From JACQFK01 sp036383955 (GTDB lineage Bacteria > Planctomycetota > MHYJ01 > JACPRB01): a stretch of DNA of 64,000 nucleotides. The notes under the pieces were generated by a model. The model did not search any database. It saw only the letters and a program-made list of their open reading frames with translations, and was not told where the DNA came from. Below are positions 56,413 to 64,000 of this stretch, piece by piece. The stretch lies in contig DASVNH010000224.1 of NCBI GenBank assembly GCA_036383955.1, positions 1-64,000 on the forward strand, written 5' to 3'. Position numbers and translations under genes: made by a program. Each line of letters begins with the position of its first letter. Within the stretch, counting starts at the first letter, position 1.

Positions 56413-57867
56413 GTGAGCGCCGATCGGGTCCTCTTCTCGGACGACGAGACGCAGGTCGTGCGGGCCGACCGCGGCCGCGCCGCCATCCTCCGCTTCACCG
56501 GCGCCTGCTCCCCCGCCCTCTTCAAGTGGCTGCCCAGCGCCTTCGACGGCGTCCGCCACGTCGCCGCCGTCAGCCTCCGCGGGCTCTCCGGCATCGAGGC
56601 GCCCTTCGTCCGCAAGATCCTCGACCTCGCCGGCCGCAAGGTCCCGCTCGCCTTCGTCAAGCCGCCGGCGATCGTCGTCGACCTCCTGGGCACGCTCGCC
56701 GCCCGCGACCGCGTCGCGCTGCTCAGCGCCGAGGCGGCCGTCGCCGAATCGGGCAGCCTCCCGGATTCGGTCGCGAACGAGCTCAAGGCCCTCGAGGAGC
56801 TGGCCTCGCGCTTCCGCGTCAACCCCCTCTGGCGCCGCGTCGACCAGGACGGCGTCTGGCTCTGCGCGTGCTGCGGGAAGGAAGTCGACGACGTCCGCGT
56901 GAAGGACGTCCAGGCCCCGGACGAGCCGGCCCTCCGCAACATCCGCGGCCATCTCCTCCAGGATTGCCAGGCCTGGCGCGCCGGACGTCAGGCCCCCCTC
57001 CCCGCCTGCGTCCTCGACGCCTTCCTCGCCGAGATCAATCAGCGCAAGCGCGGCGAGAACGCCGAGCGCCGCCGCCTCGTCGCCGAGGAGCTCCACACCC
57101 TCCAGACCCGCGTCGAGTCCATGCAGGAGCTGGAGCACAGCGTCGACCAGGCCAAGCGCCGCCAGCTCCACCTCATCCCCATCGATCCCCCGCCCGACGA
57201 CGTGGCCGACATCGCCGTCCACTACCGGCCGCTGCAGTCCGTCAGCGGCGATTTCCTCGACTTCTACCATCTCGCCGACAATCGCTTCGGCGTCTCCGTC
57301 GGCGACGTCAGCGGCCACGGCATCGAGACCGCCATCGTCATGGGCATGGCCAAGATGGCCCTCCGCGTCCGCTCCCAGGCGCTCGGATCCGTGCACGACG
57401 TCGTCCGCTACGCCAACCGCGACCTCTTCTCGGAGCTCCGCAAGACCGCCTTCGTCACCGGCGTCTTCCTGTCGATCGACCGCGCCACCCGCCGCATGGC
57501 CTACGTGCGCGCGGGACATCCCAAGCCGATCCTCGTGCGCGCGAACGGGGTCGTCGAGGAGCTCGAGGGCAACGGTCTCCCCCTCGGCATCGACGGCGGC
57601 AAGCTCTTCGACGCGGCCCTCCAGGAGCGCGAGGTCCAGCTCGCCCCGGGCGATCTCGTGTTCGTGTATTCCGACGGCCTGCTCGAGGCCGCGGCGGGCG
57701 GAGAGCAGTTCGGCGTGGAGCGGATCCTCGCGGCGCTGCGGTCGATCCCGCCCGACCTGCCGGCCCAGGGCGCGCTGGCGGCGGTCGTCGCCTCGCTCGA
57801 CCGCTTCCTCGCGGGCACGCTCCTGGGCGACGACCTCACGGCCGTCTGCCTGAGGATCAAAGGCTAG
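56413..57867 (+). CDS. SpoIIE/RsbU-type PP2C phosphatase with an N-terminal STAS-like domain
   Basis: A 484-residue protein. Residues about 10-110 look like a STAS domain (ILRFTGACSPALFKWL, VAAVSLRGLSGIEAPFV). A Cys-rich insert (LCACCGKEV, HLLQDCQAW) at about 155-195 could bind zinc. A coiled coil (about 215-250) follows. The PP2C domain has PLQSVSGDFLDF, VSVGDVSGHGIETAI and GDDLTAVCLRI with metal-binding Asp residues. It likely dephosphorylates an anti-sigma antagonist in a partner-switching pathway. Partners are not in the window. Confidence 0.92.
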   Translation: MSADRVLFSDDETQVVRADRGRAAILRFTGACSPALFKWLPSAFDGVRHVAAVSLRGLSGIEAPFVRKILDLAGRKVPLAFVKPPAIVVDLLGTLAARDRVALLSAEAAVAESGSLPDSVANELKALEELASRFRVNPLWRRVDQDGVWLCACCGKEVDDVRVKDVQAPDEPALRNIRGHLLQDCQAWRAGRQAPLPACVLDAFLAEINQRKRGENAERRRLVAEELHTLQTRVESMQELEHSVDQAKRRQLHLIPIDPPPDDVADIAVHYRPLQSVSGDFLDFYHLADNRFGVSVGDVSGHGIETAIVMGMAKMALRVRSQALGSVHDVVRYANRDLFSELRKTAFVTGVFLSIDRATRRMAYVRAGHPKPILVRANGVVEELEGNGLPLGIDGGKLFDAALQEREVQLAPGDLVFVYSDGLLEAAAGGEQFGVERILAALRSIPPDLPAQGALAAVVASLDRFLAGTLLGDDLTAVCLRIKG

Positions 57868-57968
57868 CAGCCGGCCTCGTCCACGCTGATCTCCTCTTTC
57901 TCTTCCTTCGCCCGGGTCTGTCCCTTCCGCTTCTTGGCGGGCGCTTTCCGCTTCTTCGTGCGGGCCAT
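57864..57968 (-). CDS. Small Lys-rich protein
   Basis: A 34-residue protein (MARTKKRKAPAKKRKGQTRA...) with a histone-H1-like Lys/Ala/Arg N-terminus and an acidic tail. ATG 57968 has a strong AGGAGG 6 nt upstream, which argues that it is translated. Its end overlaps the phosphatase stop on the other strand. Possible nucleic-acid binding; no family recognised. Confidence 0.55.
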   Translation of the reverse strand: MARTKKRKAPAKKRKGQTRAKEEKEEISVDEAGC

Positions 57969-58060
57969 GTCCGGCCTCCTTTCCAGGAGGTCGATCCTGC
58001 CCGCGACGGACCCGTGACGCGTAACGCCTTGGTCCTTGGTCTTTGGCGTTTGGCCCTTCC

Positions 58061-59098
58061 CTAGGCGAGCCGCTCCCCCAGGACGTCCTCCACGTAGAGC
58101 CGGCGCACGAGGAGGACGGCGCAGGCCGTGAGGGGCGTCGCGAGGAAGAGCCCGAGGACGCCGAAGAAGAAGCCGGCGACGACCTGGGCGATGATCGTGA
58201 GGGCGGGCGGGAGATGGACGGCTTTCTGCTCGATGAGCGGGGTGACGATGTTGTTGTCGAGAGCCTCGACCAGCACGTAGAGGCCGACGACGAGGGCGAC
58301 CTGGGTGCCGCCCTGGGTCATGGCGAGGAGGACCCCGGGCGCGGCGCCGAGGAGGGGTCCGAGATTGGGAATGAACGAGCAGAGGGCGGCGATCAGCCCC
58401 AGGCTGAGCGCGAGCGGCGCCTTCAGGATCCAGAGTCCCACGGTGACGGCCAGGCCGATGAACGCCATCCCGATCAGCCGCCCGAAGAGCCAGCGGCGCA
58501 GGCGGCCGCCCAGCTCGACGAGGATCTCCTTGACCCGGTCCCGGCGGTCCCGCGGCACGAGGCGCGTCAGGCCGTCGCGGTAGACCTCGGGGTTGATCGC
58601 GACGAAGACCCCCACGAAGACGAAGATGGTGAAGCCGACGAGCACTCCGACCGCGCTCGACAGGATGCCCGCGGCCTGGCCCAGCATGGAGTCCCACTGA
58701 ATCGGGGGGAAGCCGTTTCGCAGCAGCCGCCCGATCCACGTGTTCTTCACCTGGTCGCGGGCGTGCTCGATCGACTTCGGAATCTCCACCCGGACCTTCT
58801 CGATCTGACCCTCCAGGCTCGGCGCCATCAGCCAGGCCGCCGCCCCGAGCGCGGCCAGCATGCCGAGGACGACGAGGACGACGGCCAGCCCGACCGGAAT
58901 CTTCAGGGTCCGGTTCAACCACTCGGCCGGCGCGCGGAGGAAGATCGCGAAGAGGATGCCCGCGAACGTCAGGAGCAGGATGAAGGCGCCGAACCAGGCG
59001 CAGAGGGCCAGCGCGACGGCCAGCAGCACGGCCCACGTGGCGATGAACGCCCGCCGCGCGAGGGAGTCGGCCTGCCGGGGGGCCGCGTCCATCTCCAC
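58061..59098 (-). CDS. AI-2E family transporter
   Basis: A 345-residue polytopic membrane protein with about eight hydrophobic segments. The C-terminal half shows the family pattern IPNLGPLLGAAPGVLLAMTQGG and GNNIVTPLI-like LDNNIVTPLIEQKAV. Substrates of this family range from autoinducer-2 to Na+(Li+)/H+ exchange; none can be assigned. It starts 3 nt after the superoxide dismutase stop. Confidence 0.9.
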   Translation of the reverse strand: MEMDAAPRQADSLARRAFIATWAVLLAVALALCAWFGAFILLLTFAGILFAIFLRAPAEWLNRTLKIPVGLAVVLVVLGMLAALGAAAWLMAPSLEGQIEKVRVEIPKSIEHARDQVKNTWIGRLLRNGFPPIQWDSMLGQAAGILSSAVGVLVGFTIFVFVGVFVAINPEVYRDGLTRLVPRDRRDRVKEILVELGGRLRRWLFGRLIGMAFIGLAVTVGLWILKAPLALSLGLIAALCSFIPNLGPLLGAAPGVLLAMTQGGTQVALVVGLYVLVEALDNNIVTPLIEQKAVHLPPALTIIAQVVAGFFFGVLGLFLATPLTACAVLLVRRLYVEDVLGERLA

Positions 59099-59101
59099 CG
59101 G

Positions 59102-59635
59102 TTATTCCTTCCGGAGCGCCCCGCACGCGATCCGGCCTCCCGCGTTGCCCGCCGGATCCGTCATGCCGTCGTCCGGCCCCGCGTGGATCATCAGGCAGGT
59201 GCCGAAGACCGAGTTCGGCCCCGGCTCCAGCGAGAGGTACGGCGCGTGGAAGGAGCCCCGGGACGTCCCGTCGCCGGCCACCAGGATGTTGGGGAGATCG
59301 CCCGCGTGCGGGCCTTCCGGATTGAGCAGCCCGTGCTTGCGTCCCGTCGGATTGAAATGATCCCCCGAGCTCTTGAACTCGGGGCGGTCGCAGACGCCCT
59401 TCTCGTGCAGGTGCAGCGCGTGCGTGCCCGGCGGCAGCCCCCGCAGATCCAGCGTGACCCGCAGGCCCCGCCCGTCCGGGGCGAATCGCGCGGTCCCGAC
59501 CGGCCGGCCCTGGGTGTCGACGAGCTCCGCCCGCGCCGCCGGGGCGGCCTTCGACATCCGCGGCCCCTCCCCGTTCCCCTCCCGTTCGCATCCGACCAGC
59601 GCGAGCGCGGACAGGATCGCGAAAGATCTCTTCAT
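59102..59635 (-). CDS. sodC: Cu/Zn superoxide dismutase lipoprotein
   Basis: A 177-residue lipoprotein (MKRSFAILSALALVGC, lipobox Cys16). The Cu/Zn SOD domain shows ALHLHEKGVC with copper ligands, SSGDHFNPTGRKHG with the bridging and zinc His residues, AGDLPNILV and LMIHAGPDDG with the last copper His. The Arg of the active-site channel is expected in GGRIACG. It detoxifies superoxide outside the cytoplasm. The hexamer arrays lie directly upstream. Confidence 0.94.
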   Translation of the reverse strand: MKRSFAILSALALVGCEREGNGEGPRMSKAAPAARAELVDTQGRPVGTARFAPDGRGLRVTLDLRGLPPGTHALHLHEKGVCDRPEFKSSGDHFNPTGRKHGLLNPEGPHAGDLPNILVAGDGTSRGSFHAPYLSLEPGPNSVFGTCLMIHAGPDDGMTDPAGNAGGRIACGALRKE

Positions 59636-59676
59636 GGGAGGCGGATCCCCGCGCGCGAATCCCGTTACGCCCCCTC

Positions 59677-59732
59677 CCGGAACCGGAACCGGACCCGGAC
59701 CCGGAACCAGATCCGGAACTGGATCTGAACCT
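59677..59732 (+). repeat. Degenerate hexamer array (CCGGAA/CCGGAC type)
   Basis: Consecutive 6-nt units of the form CCGGAA, CCGGAC and CAGATC, with drift. Faces an opposed array at 59750-59804 so that the two can form an extended hairpin. Confidence 0.75.
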
Positions 59733-59749
59733 CGTTCCGTCCCCGTTCC

Positions 59750-59804
59750 GGTTCGCGTCCCCGCCCGGTTCCCGTTCCGGTTCCGGGTCCGGGTCCGGGT
59801 CCGG
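59750..59804 (-). repeat. Opposed degenerate hexamer array (TTCCGG/GTCCGG type)
   Basis: Units such as GGTTCC and GGGTCC, the reverse-complement type of 59677-59732. Begins exactly at the stop codon of the large protein gene. Same architecture as 6115-6152 plus 6225-6244. Confidence 0.75.
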
Positions 59805-62800
59805 TTACCTCTTGGGCACCTCCGCCTCCCGCACCGTCGCCCCGTGCTCGTCGCTCATGACCAGCAGCGCGAAGCGGTCGACGCGGTCCAGGTCGTCCGT
59901 GCTCAGCGACGAGTAGTCGAAGCGGCCCCGCGGATCCGTGTAGCCGTCCTTGAAGAACGCGACCGTCCCGTCCTTGCTCCGCGCGTAGGCCTTCACGTAG
60001 GCCTTCGCGAGCGGCTTCTTGGTGTCGCGGCGCGACACCCGCAGCTGCCCGTAGTTCTCGACGAGCGCGACGTCCAGCTCGTGCGCGAAGCAGGGCTTCG
60101 ACACCCTCCGCCCGTCCGCCACGACCTCCACGATCACGTTCGCGCCGTTGAACTCCGCCGGCAGCGCGAACGCGTGCGTCCCGCCTTTCTTCGGCAGCGT
60201 CACCTCGTCGCTCCGGTTCGGCATGATGAACCCGAAGCGGTCCGACTGCTCCTGCACGAACGGCTGCCGCGAGAAGAGCAGCTCGATGTCCATCCGGTAG
60301 TAGTTCACCCGCGCGTCCGTCAGGTTCTGGAACGTGATCGTCACCTGCCGGTTCTCCACCGCCAGGTCGAACGACGGCGCCGTCGCCGCCAGCAGCCCCT
60401 GCCGCTGGTCCCGGTCCTCCGCGTCCGTCACCGCCGCGCCGTCCCCCTCGACCTCGTCCAGCTGCGCCAGCGCGTTCTGGAACAGCTTGCGCCAGCGGTC
60501 GACCGGGTAGTCCTTGTACTTCTCCGCGACGCCCCGCGCCGCCTTCGGCTTCTCCCGGAAGAACTCCGCGTAAACCTTGAGGTAGTCGTACTGGAGGCGG
60601 GTCTCGACGTCCTCCCGCTTCACGCGGTCGAACATCGCCAGCCCCTCCTCGACGCGGTCCTGCAGGAAGAGGTAGTACGTCACCGCCAGCCGGTCGTCCG
60701 CGTCCAGCTCCGCTCGGTAGCGCAGCGCGGACACCAGCCGCTGGTACTGTCCCGAGAAGCGGTCGTTCAGGATGCGCCTCGACGCCCCCAGCCGGTGGGA
60801 GCGCGCGTTCACGAGCGGCGCGTACTCCAGGTGCTCGTACCAGCGGCGCTCGACCGGGTCGACGGCCAGCGTCGGCGCCTCCAGACGGGCCCCGGCCCCC
60901 TTCAACCACTCTTCCTGATGGAGCAGATAGTCCCGCGCCCGCGCGGCGTCCTCGTGCCGCACGGAATAGGACCAGAGGACGTCGTGATAGACGTGCCGGG
61001 CCGCGAGGAGGTCGAGGGCGGGGCCGTAGAAGGCCTTGTCCTTCATCCGCCAGGCCGCCCGCTCCAGGTCGAGGCGGTCGATGTTGTTGTCCTTCAGGAA
61101 CTTCAGCGTCGTCTTCGCGTCCGCGTGCTGCGAGACGTACTCCCAGGACGTCGTGTCCACCTTCGTGAGGCGGTCGACGACCTTCAGCGGCCACGGCACG
61201 GCCGAGGCGACGAGCTTCTCGTTGCGGGAGACGTGGACGGGATAGTGGTCGTAGACGCCGGCCACCGGGAAGTAGAACGCGTACTCGTGCGTCTCGGTGG
61301 CGTACGAAGACAGCTCGACGTGGATCCCTTTCGTGTAAAAGCCGTTCTTGGCGGGCAGCGCCCCCAGCGGGATCTGCAGGAGCAGGTCGAGCTTGTGCGT
61401 CGACGACGTGGGATTCGTCAGCACGACCTGGCAGACGTAGACCGTGTGGACCAGGAACTCCTCGGTCACGTACTTGTCGAACGACTCCTCGCCCTCGTAG
61501 CGCTCGCGGTCGTCGTCGCGCAGGAAGTTCTGGCTGACGAGGACCGGCACCTTGTCGGCGGACGGCTCGGCGGGCCGGATCTGCCGGTGGAACACCGCCG
61601 TCAGGCTCTTCGCCGTGAACTTCATCCTGGCGCCGTCGTAGGAGGTCGCCGGCTTCTTCGCCTCGAACGGGAGGTCCAGCACCGCCAGGGCGCAGAGGAT
61701 CTCGGTCAGGCTCCGGGACGCCTCGGCCAGATGCGGCGAGAGGAACGGCGTCGTGCCGTCGTGCCGCGCGTAGTCGCGCCAGAAGCGGTTGATCGTGACG
61801 AGCTCCGGCCCCTGCTGGTCGATCGGCAGCTTGTAATAGTTGTTCTCCGCCCACTCCTGCGTCTTGTCCAGCGCGCGGTAGAGCGCCTGGGCCGTCTTGC
61901 GGCGGTCGAGGTCCCGCGCCTGCGAGCGGCGCGCCCGGTTCTTCGGCGCTTCGTCCTTCTTCTTCTCCATGCGCGTGGCGCTGCGCTCGGCCTCCTCGTC
62001 GGCCTCCGAGAGCCTGTCCATCGCCATCTCGGCGGGAGCGGCGCAATCCGCCATGCTCATCACCGACCGCGGGCCCATCGACCCCGCCTTCGCGGCGGCC
62101 GCCGTCGCGGCGCCGAAGCCGAGCGCGTCCCCGATCTCCAGGGCCTTCCCCTTCAGCGCCGTGTCGAAGCGCGCGTTCTCGGCGTTCAGGTCGCGCGACA
62201 GGAGGTCGCAGAGATCCGCGGCATGCCGCTTCACCGGGTCGCGCTCCTCGTCGATCCGGCGGCCCAGCAGGATCCGCTCGACGACGTTCAGCCGCCCGAA
62301 CTCCCACGGCCGCCGGTAGCCCGCCAGGTCGTCGCCCAGCAGGCAGCGGTCCATGAACGTCTTGTCCTTCTTGTTCCGCAGGTACGGCTGGATCGCCGTC
62401 TTGAAGAACGCGGGATCCTTCTTCGACAGGAAGAAATGCAGCTCGTGGCAGGCGAACTCCGAGTACTTGGCCTTCTTCTCGGCGTCGCTCAGCGACGGCC
62501 ACCGCGTCACGAACTCGAACGCGTCCAGCGTCGCCAGGCCCGACAGCGTCTTGAACAGCGCGAAGGCCCGGCCCAGGGTGTCGTACGTCTCCAGCTTCGT
62601 CGTCGTCACGTCGGCGATCTCGAGGGTGCCGCCGGCGTCGACGACCGCGACGTCCTTCTTCTCGCTGTAGTGCTTCGCGGGGTCCAGCCCCAGCAGCAGC
62701 CGCAGGTCGCGGTGCGGCGTGGAGCATTCGGGCAGGAGGACGTCGCGCGCCACGACGCCCGACGCGTCGACGGCGACGATCCGGACCTGGTTGGCGTGGG

Positions 62801-64000
62801 CGAGGGCCTTCCGCGGGATCGCCACGGCGCCGTCGGCGTCCGGCTTGAGGTTCGCGATGACGGCCGTCGGGTTCGCCAGGAAGTCGAGGCTCGAGAACGT
62901 CGCGCCCGGCGGAGGCGGAGGCGGGGGCGGCGCGGAGCGGGGCGCGGGCGCGCAGGGAGCGGGCGCTCCCGATCCCGCGTAGGCCTCGCCGGCGGCGGCG
63001 GCGGCCACGCCGGTCTGGGTGCTCCGGACGGCCCAGGGATTGAGGAGCAGGCCCGGGCGGGTCAGCATGTTCCCCGGCCAGCGCTTCGCCCGCTTGCGCT
63101 CCAGGATGTAGCGGTACTCGTCGCCGATGTCGCGGCCCGACACGTACGCCGAGGGGGACGCGGCCAGCCCGGTCGCCCAGGGCTCCGGGACGCCCTCGCG
63201 CGCGAGCTCGTGGAACGCGGAATGGACGGGGAGGTAGCGCGTGGCGAAAACGTGGACGCGCGTCGTCGGCGTGGCGTTCTCCACGCGGACCCGCAGCTCG
63301 TCCTTGCCGGCCTTGATCTTCGAAATCTGGAGGGCGGCGTCCCCCGACTCTTCCAGCAGCCGCGTGCCCGCGGCCAGCCAGCCGGCGGCGCGGACGCCGT
63401 CGCTGATCCTCAGCTGGATCGCCGCGTCCTCGTCCTTGAGGACCAGCTCGTAGTCCCCCGGTCCCAGGGGGCCCAGCGTCAGGAAGCCGTCTTTCACGCC
63501 CAGGACGTCGAACCAGTCCGCCCGATACGTCCCGTTGACGCGCTCCAGCAGCGCGGCGGAGAGGCGGCTCGGGGCGTCGCCCATGAACGGCACCCGGACG
63601 GGCTCGCCCGCGCGGGCGTGGATCGTCGACGGCCGCGAGCAGAGGTCGCGGGGCGGGGTCCAGCTCTGCTCCGCGCCCGACGGCAGCGAAGCCCGGATCT
63701 GGACGACTCCCTCGAGCGCGCCGAGCTCGACCCGGCCGCGGGCGTCGGTCTGCAGCGTCCAGCTCCGCTCGAAGCTGAACTCGCGGTGGCGCAGCGAGAG
63801 GGTCACAGGGACGGCGGCCCGCGCTTCCCCGGTCTTGCCGAGCGCGTTGATCACGTAGCCCTTCTCGGCGCGGGCGAGGTGGAGGTCCTGGGTCTGCTCG
63901 GTCGCTTCGATGCCGTTCAGCGTGAAGTCGCGCTGGTCGGCCACGTCGACCTTGCGGCCGCTGCCGAGCGCTTCCACGCGGGCGCGGACCTGGAAGGAGA
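59805..64000 (-). CDS. Very large secreted protein, 5' end outside window
   Basis: At least 1,390 residues; the frame is open through the right edge, so the start lies outside. The beginning of the visible part (VTLSLRHREFSFERSWTLQTDARGRVELG) resembles the macroglobulin-like beta domains of alpha-2-macroglobulin proteins. A Pro run (PPPPPPPPG) near residue 360 separates it from a helical middle part (about 440-1100). No GCGEQ thioester is visible, so it is not a classical alpha-2-macroglobulin. Envelope or protease-inhibitor roles are speculative. It is followed by sodC after the hexamer arrays. Confidence 0.6.
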   Translation of the reverse strand, partial: SFQVRARVEALGSGRKVDVADQRDFTLNGIEATEQTQDLHLARAEKGYVINALGKTGEARAAVPVTLSLRHREFSFERSWTLQTDARGRVELGALEGVVQIRASLPSGAEQSWTPPRDLCSRPSTIHARAGEPVRVPFMGDAPSRLSAALLERVNGTYRADWFDVLGVKDGFLTLGPLGPGDYELVLKDEDAAIQLRISDGVRAAGWLAAGTRLLEESGDAALQISKIKAGKDELRVRVENATPTTRVHVFATRYLPVHSAFHELAREGVPEPWATGLAASPSAYVSGRDIGDEYRYILERKRAKRWPGNMLTRPGLLLNPWAVRSTQTGVAAAAAGEAYAGSGAPAPCAPAPRSAPPPPPPPPGATFSSLDFLANPTAVIANLKPDADGAVAIPRKALAHANQVRIVAVDASGVVARDVLLPECSTPHRDLRLLLGLDPAKHYSEKKDVAVVDAGGTLEIADVTTTKLETYDTLGRAFALFKTLSGLATLDAFEFVTRWPSLSDAEKKAKYSEFACHELHFFLSKKDPAFFKTAIQPYLRNKKDKTFMDRCLLGDDLAGYRRPWEFGRLNVVERILLGRRIDEERDPVKRHAADLCDLLSRDLNAENARFDTALKGKALEIGDALGFGAATAAAAKAGSMGPRSVMSMADCAAPAEMAMDRLSEADEEAERSATRMEKKKDEAPKNRARRSQARDLDRRKTAQALYRALDKTQEWAENNYYKLPIDQQGPELVTINRFWRDYARHDGTTPFLSPHLAEASRSLTEILCALAVLDLPFEAKKPATSYDGARMKFTAKSLTAVFHRQIRPAEPSADKVPVLVSQNFLRDDDRERYEGEESFDKYVTEEFLVHTVYVCQVVLTNPTSSTHKLDLLLQIPLGALPAKNGFYTKGIHVELSSYATETHEYAFYFPVAGVYDHYPVHVSRNEKLVASAVPWPLKVVDRLTKVDTTSWEYVSQHADAKTTLKFLKDNNIDRLDLERAAWRMKDKAFYGPALDLLAARHVYHDVLWSYSVRHEDAARARDYLLHQEEWLKGAGARLEAPTLAVDPVERRWYEHLEYAPLVNARSHRLGASRRILNDRFSGQYQRLVSALRYRAELDADDRLAVTYYLFLQDRVEEGLAMFDRVKREDVETRLQYDYLKVYAEFFREKPKAARGVAEKYKDYPVDRWRKLFQNALAQLDEVEGDGAAVTDAEDRDQRQGLLAATAPSFDLAVENRQVTITFQNLTDARVNYYRMDIELLFSRQPFVQEQSDRFGFIMPNRSDEVTLPKKGGTHAFALPAEFNGANVIVEVVADGRRVSKPCFAHELDVALVENYGQLRVSRRDTKKPLAKAYVKAYARSKDGTVAFFKDGYTDPRGRFDYSSLSTDDLDRVDRFALLVMSDEHGATVREAEVPKR

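Noticed and set aside
1..64000. CRISPR array, rRNA operon, plasmid origin or insertion sequence
   Set aside because: No regularly spaced identical repeats with unique spacers, no rRNA sequence, no transposase frame and no iteron cluster were seen. The hexamer arrays have no spacers.
59805..64000. Classical thioester alpha-2-macroglobulin
   Set aside because: Macroglobulin-like beta segments are plausible, but no GCGEQ thioester motif is visible and the middle part is helical.

Overview
The window is 64 kb of GC-rich bacterial DNA. I place it in Planctomycetota or a close relative, as an inference. The gene content supports this: paired secreted sulfatases, sialate O-acetylesterases, a DUF6288 PDZ/HEAT-type protein, many large secreted proteins of unknown function, and very short or absent 5' leaders. 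No rRNA or other taxonomic marker is present.

Layout. 1-8.6 kb: a TPR protein that seems to run into a rhomboid protease (cut by the window edge), LarB, a two-sulfatase/alpha-beta-hydrolase cluster holding three related 29-bp palindromes, then TsaD and a CtpA-type protease. 8.6-17.1 kb: the most coherent regulatory unit. An enhancer-binding protein (XylR_N/V4R sensor, AAA+ with GAFTGA, Fis-type HTH) sits among four sites matching the sigma-54 -24/-12 consensus. These lie ahead of (i) an unknown gene, (ii) a small basic protein, an RRM protein and another small protein, (iii) a 52-residue protein followed by groES, groEL and an HPF/RaiA-like ribosome factor, and (iv) a CBM48 protein, a GNAT and a pirin-like cupin. 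Two of the promoters share an inverted repeat about 75-85 bp upstream, a good candidate for the activator site. I read this as a sigma-54 regulon linking proteostasis, ribosome hibernation and RNA binding. 17.1-28 kb: secreted hydrolases and proteins (transglutaminase-like, DUF6288, two esterases, a VHL-domain metallopeptidase, an S9 peptidase).

28.1-54.8 kb is bounded by a direct repeat of about 95 bp. Each copy carries a TTGACA-N17-TAAAGT promoter and the first 38 nt of tRNA-Phe. The intact tRNA-Phe is at the right end and a 5'-half remnant at the left end. This is best explained as a 26.6-kb element inserted by crossover in the tRNA anticodon loop, unusually replacing the promoter and 5' half of the tRNA. 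Related tandem 10-mers sit just inside both ends. I see no recombinase gene. The content is mosaic: an A/T-richer left part (an unknown gene, a dead pRiA4b ORF-3 gene, two related secreted proteins, a giant RHS gene with an in-frame TGA) and a GC-rich right part (glycosyltransferases, a TPR lipoprotein, an 11-gene type II secretion operon, a LuxR-type regulator).

54.8-64 kb: tRNA-Phe, two membrane proteins, a SpoIIE-type phosphatase with a STAS-like N-terminus, a 34-residue basic protein, an AI-2E family transporter, a Cu/Zn superoxide dismutase lipoprotein, and a very large secreted protein cut by the right edge. Opposed hexanucleotide arrays occur in two distant intergenic regions (6.1 and 59.7 kb).
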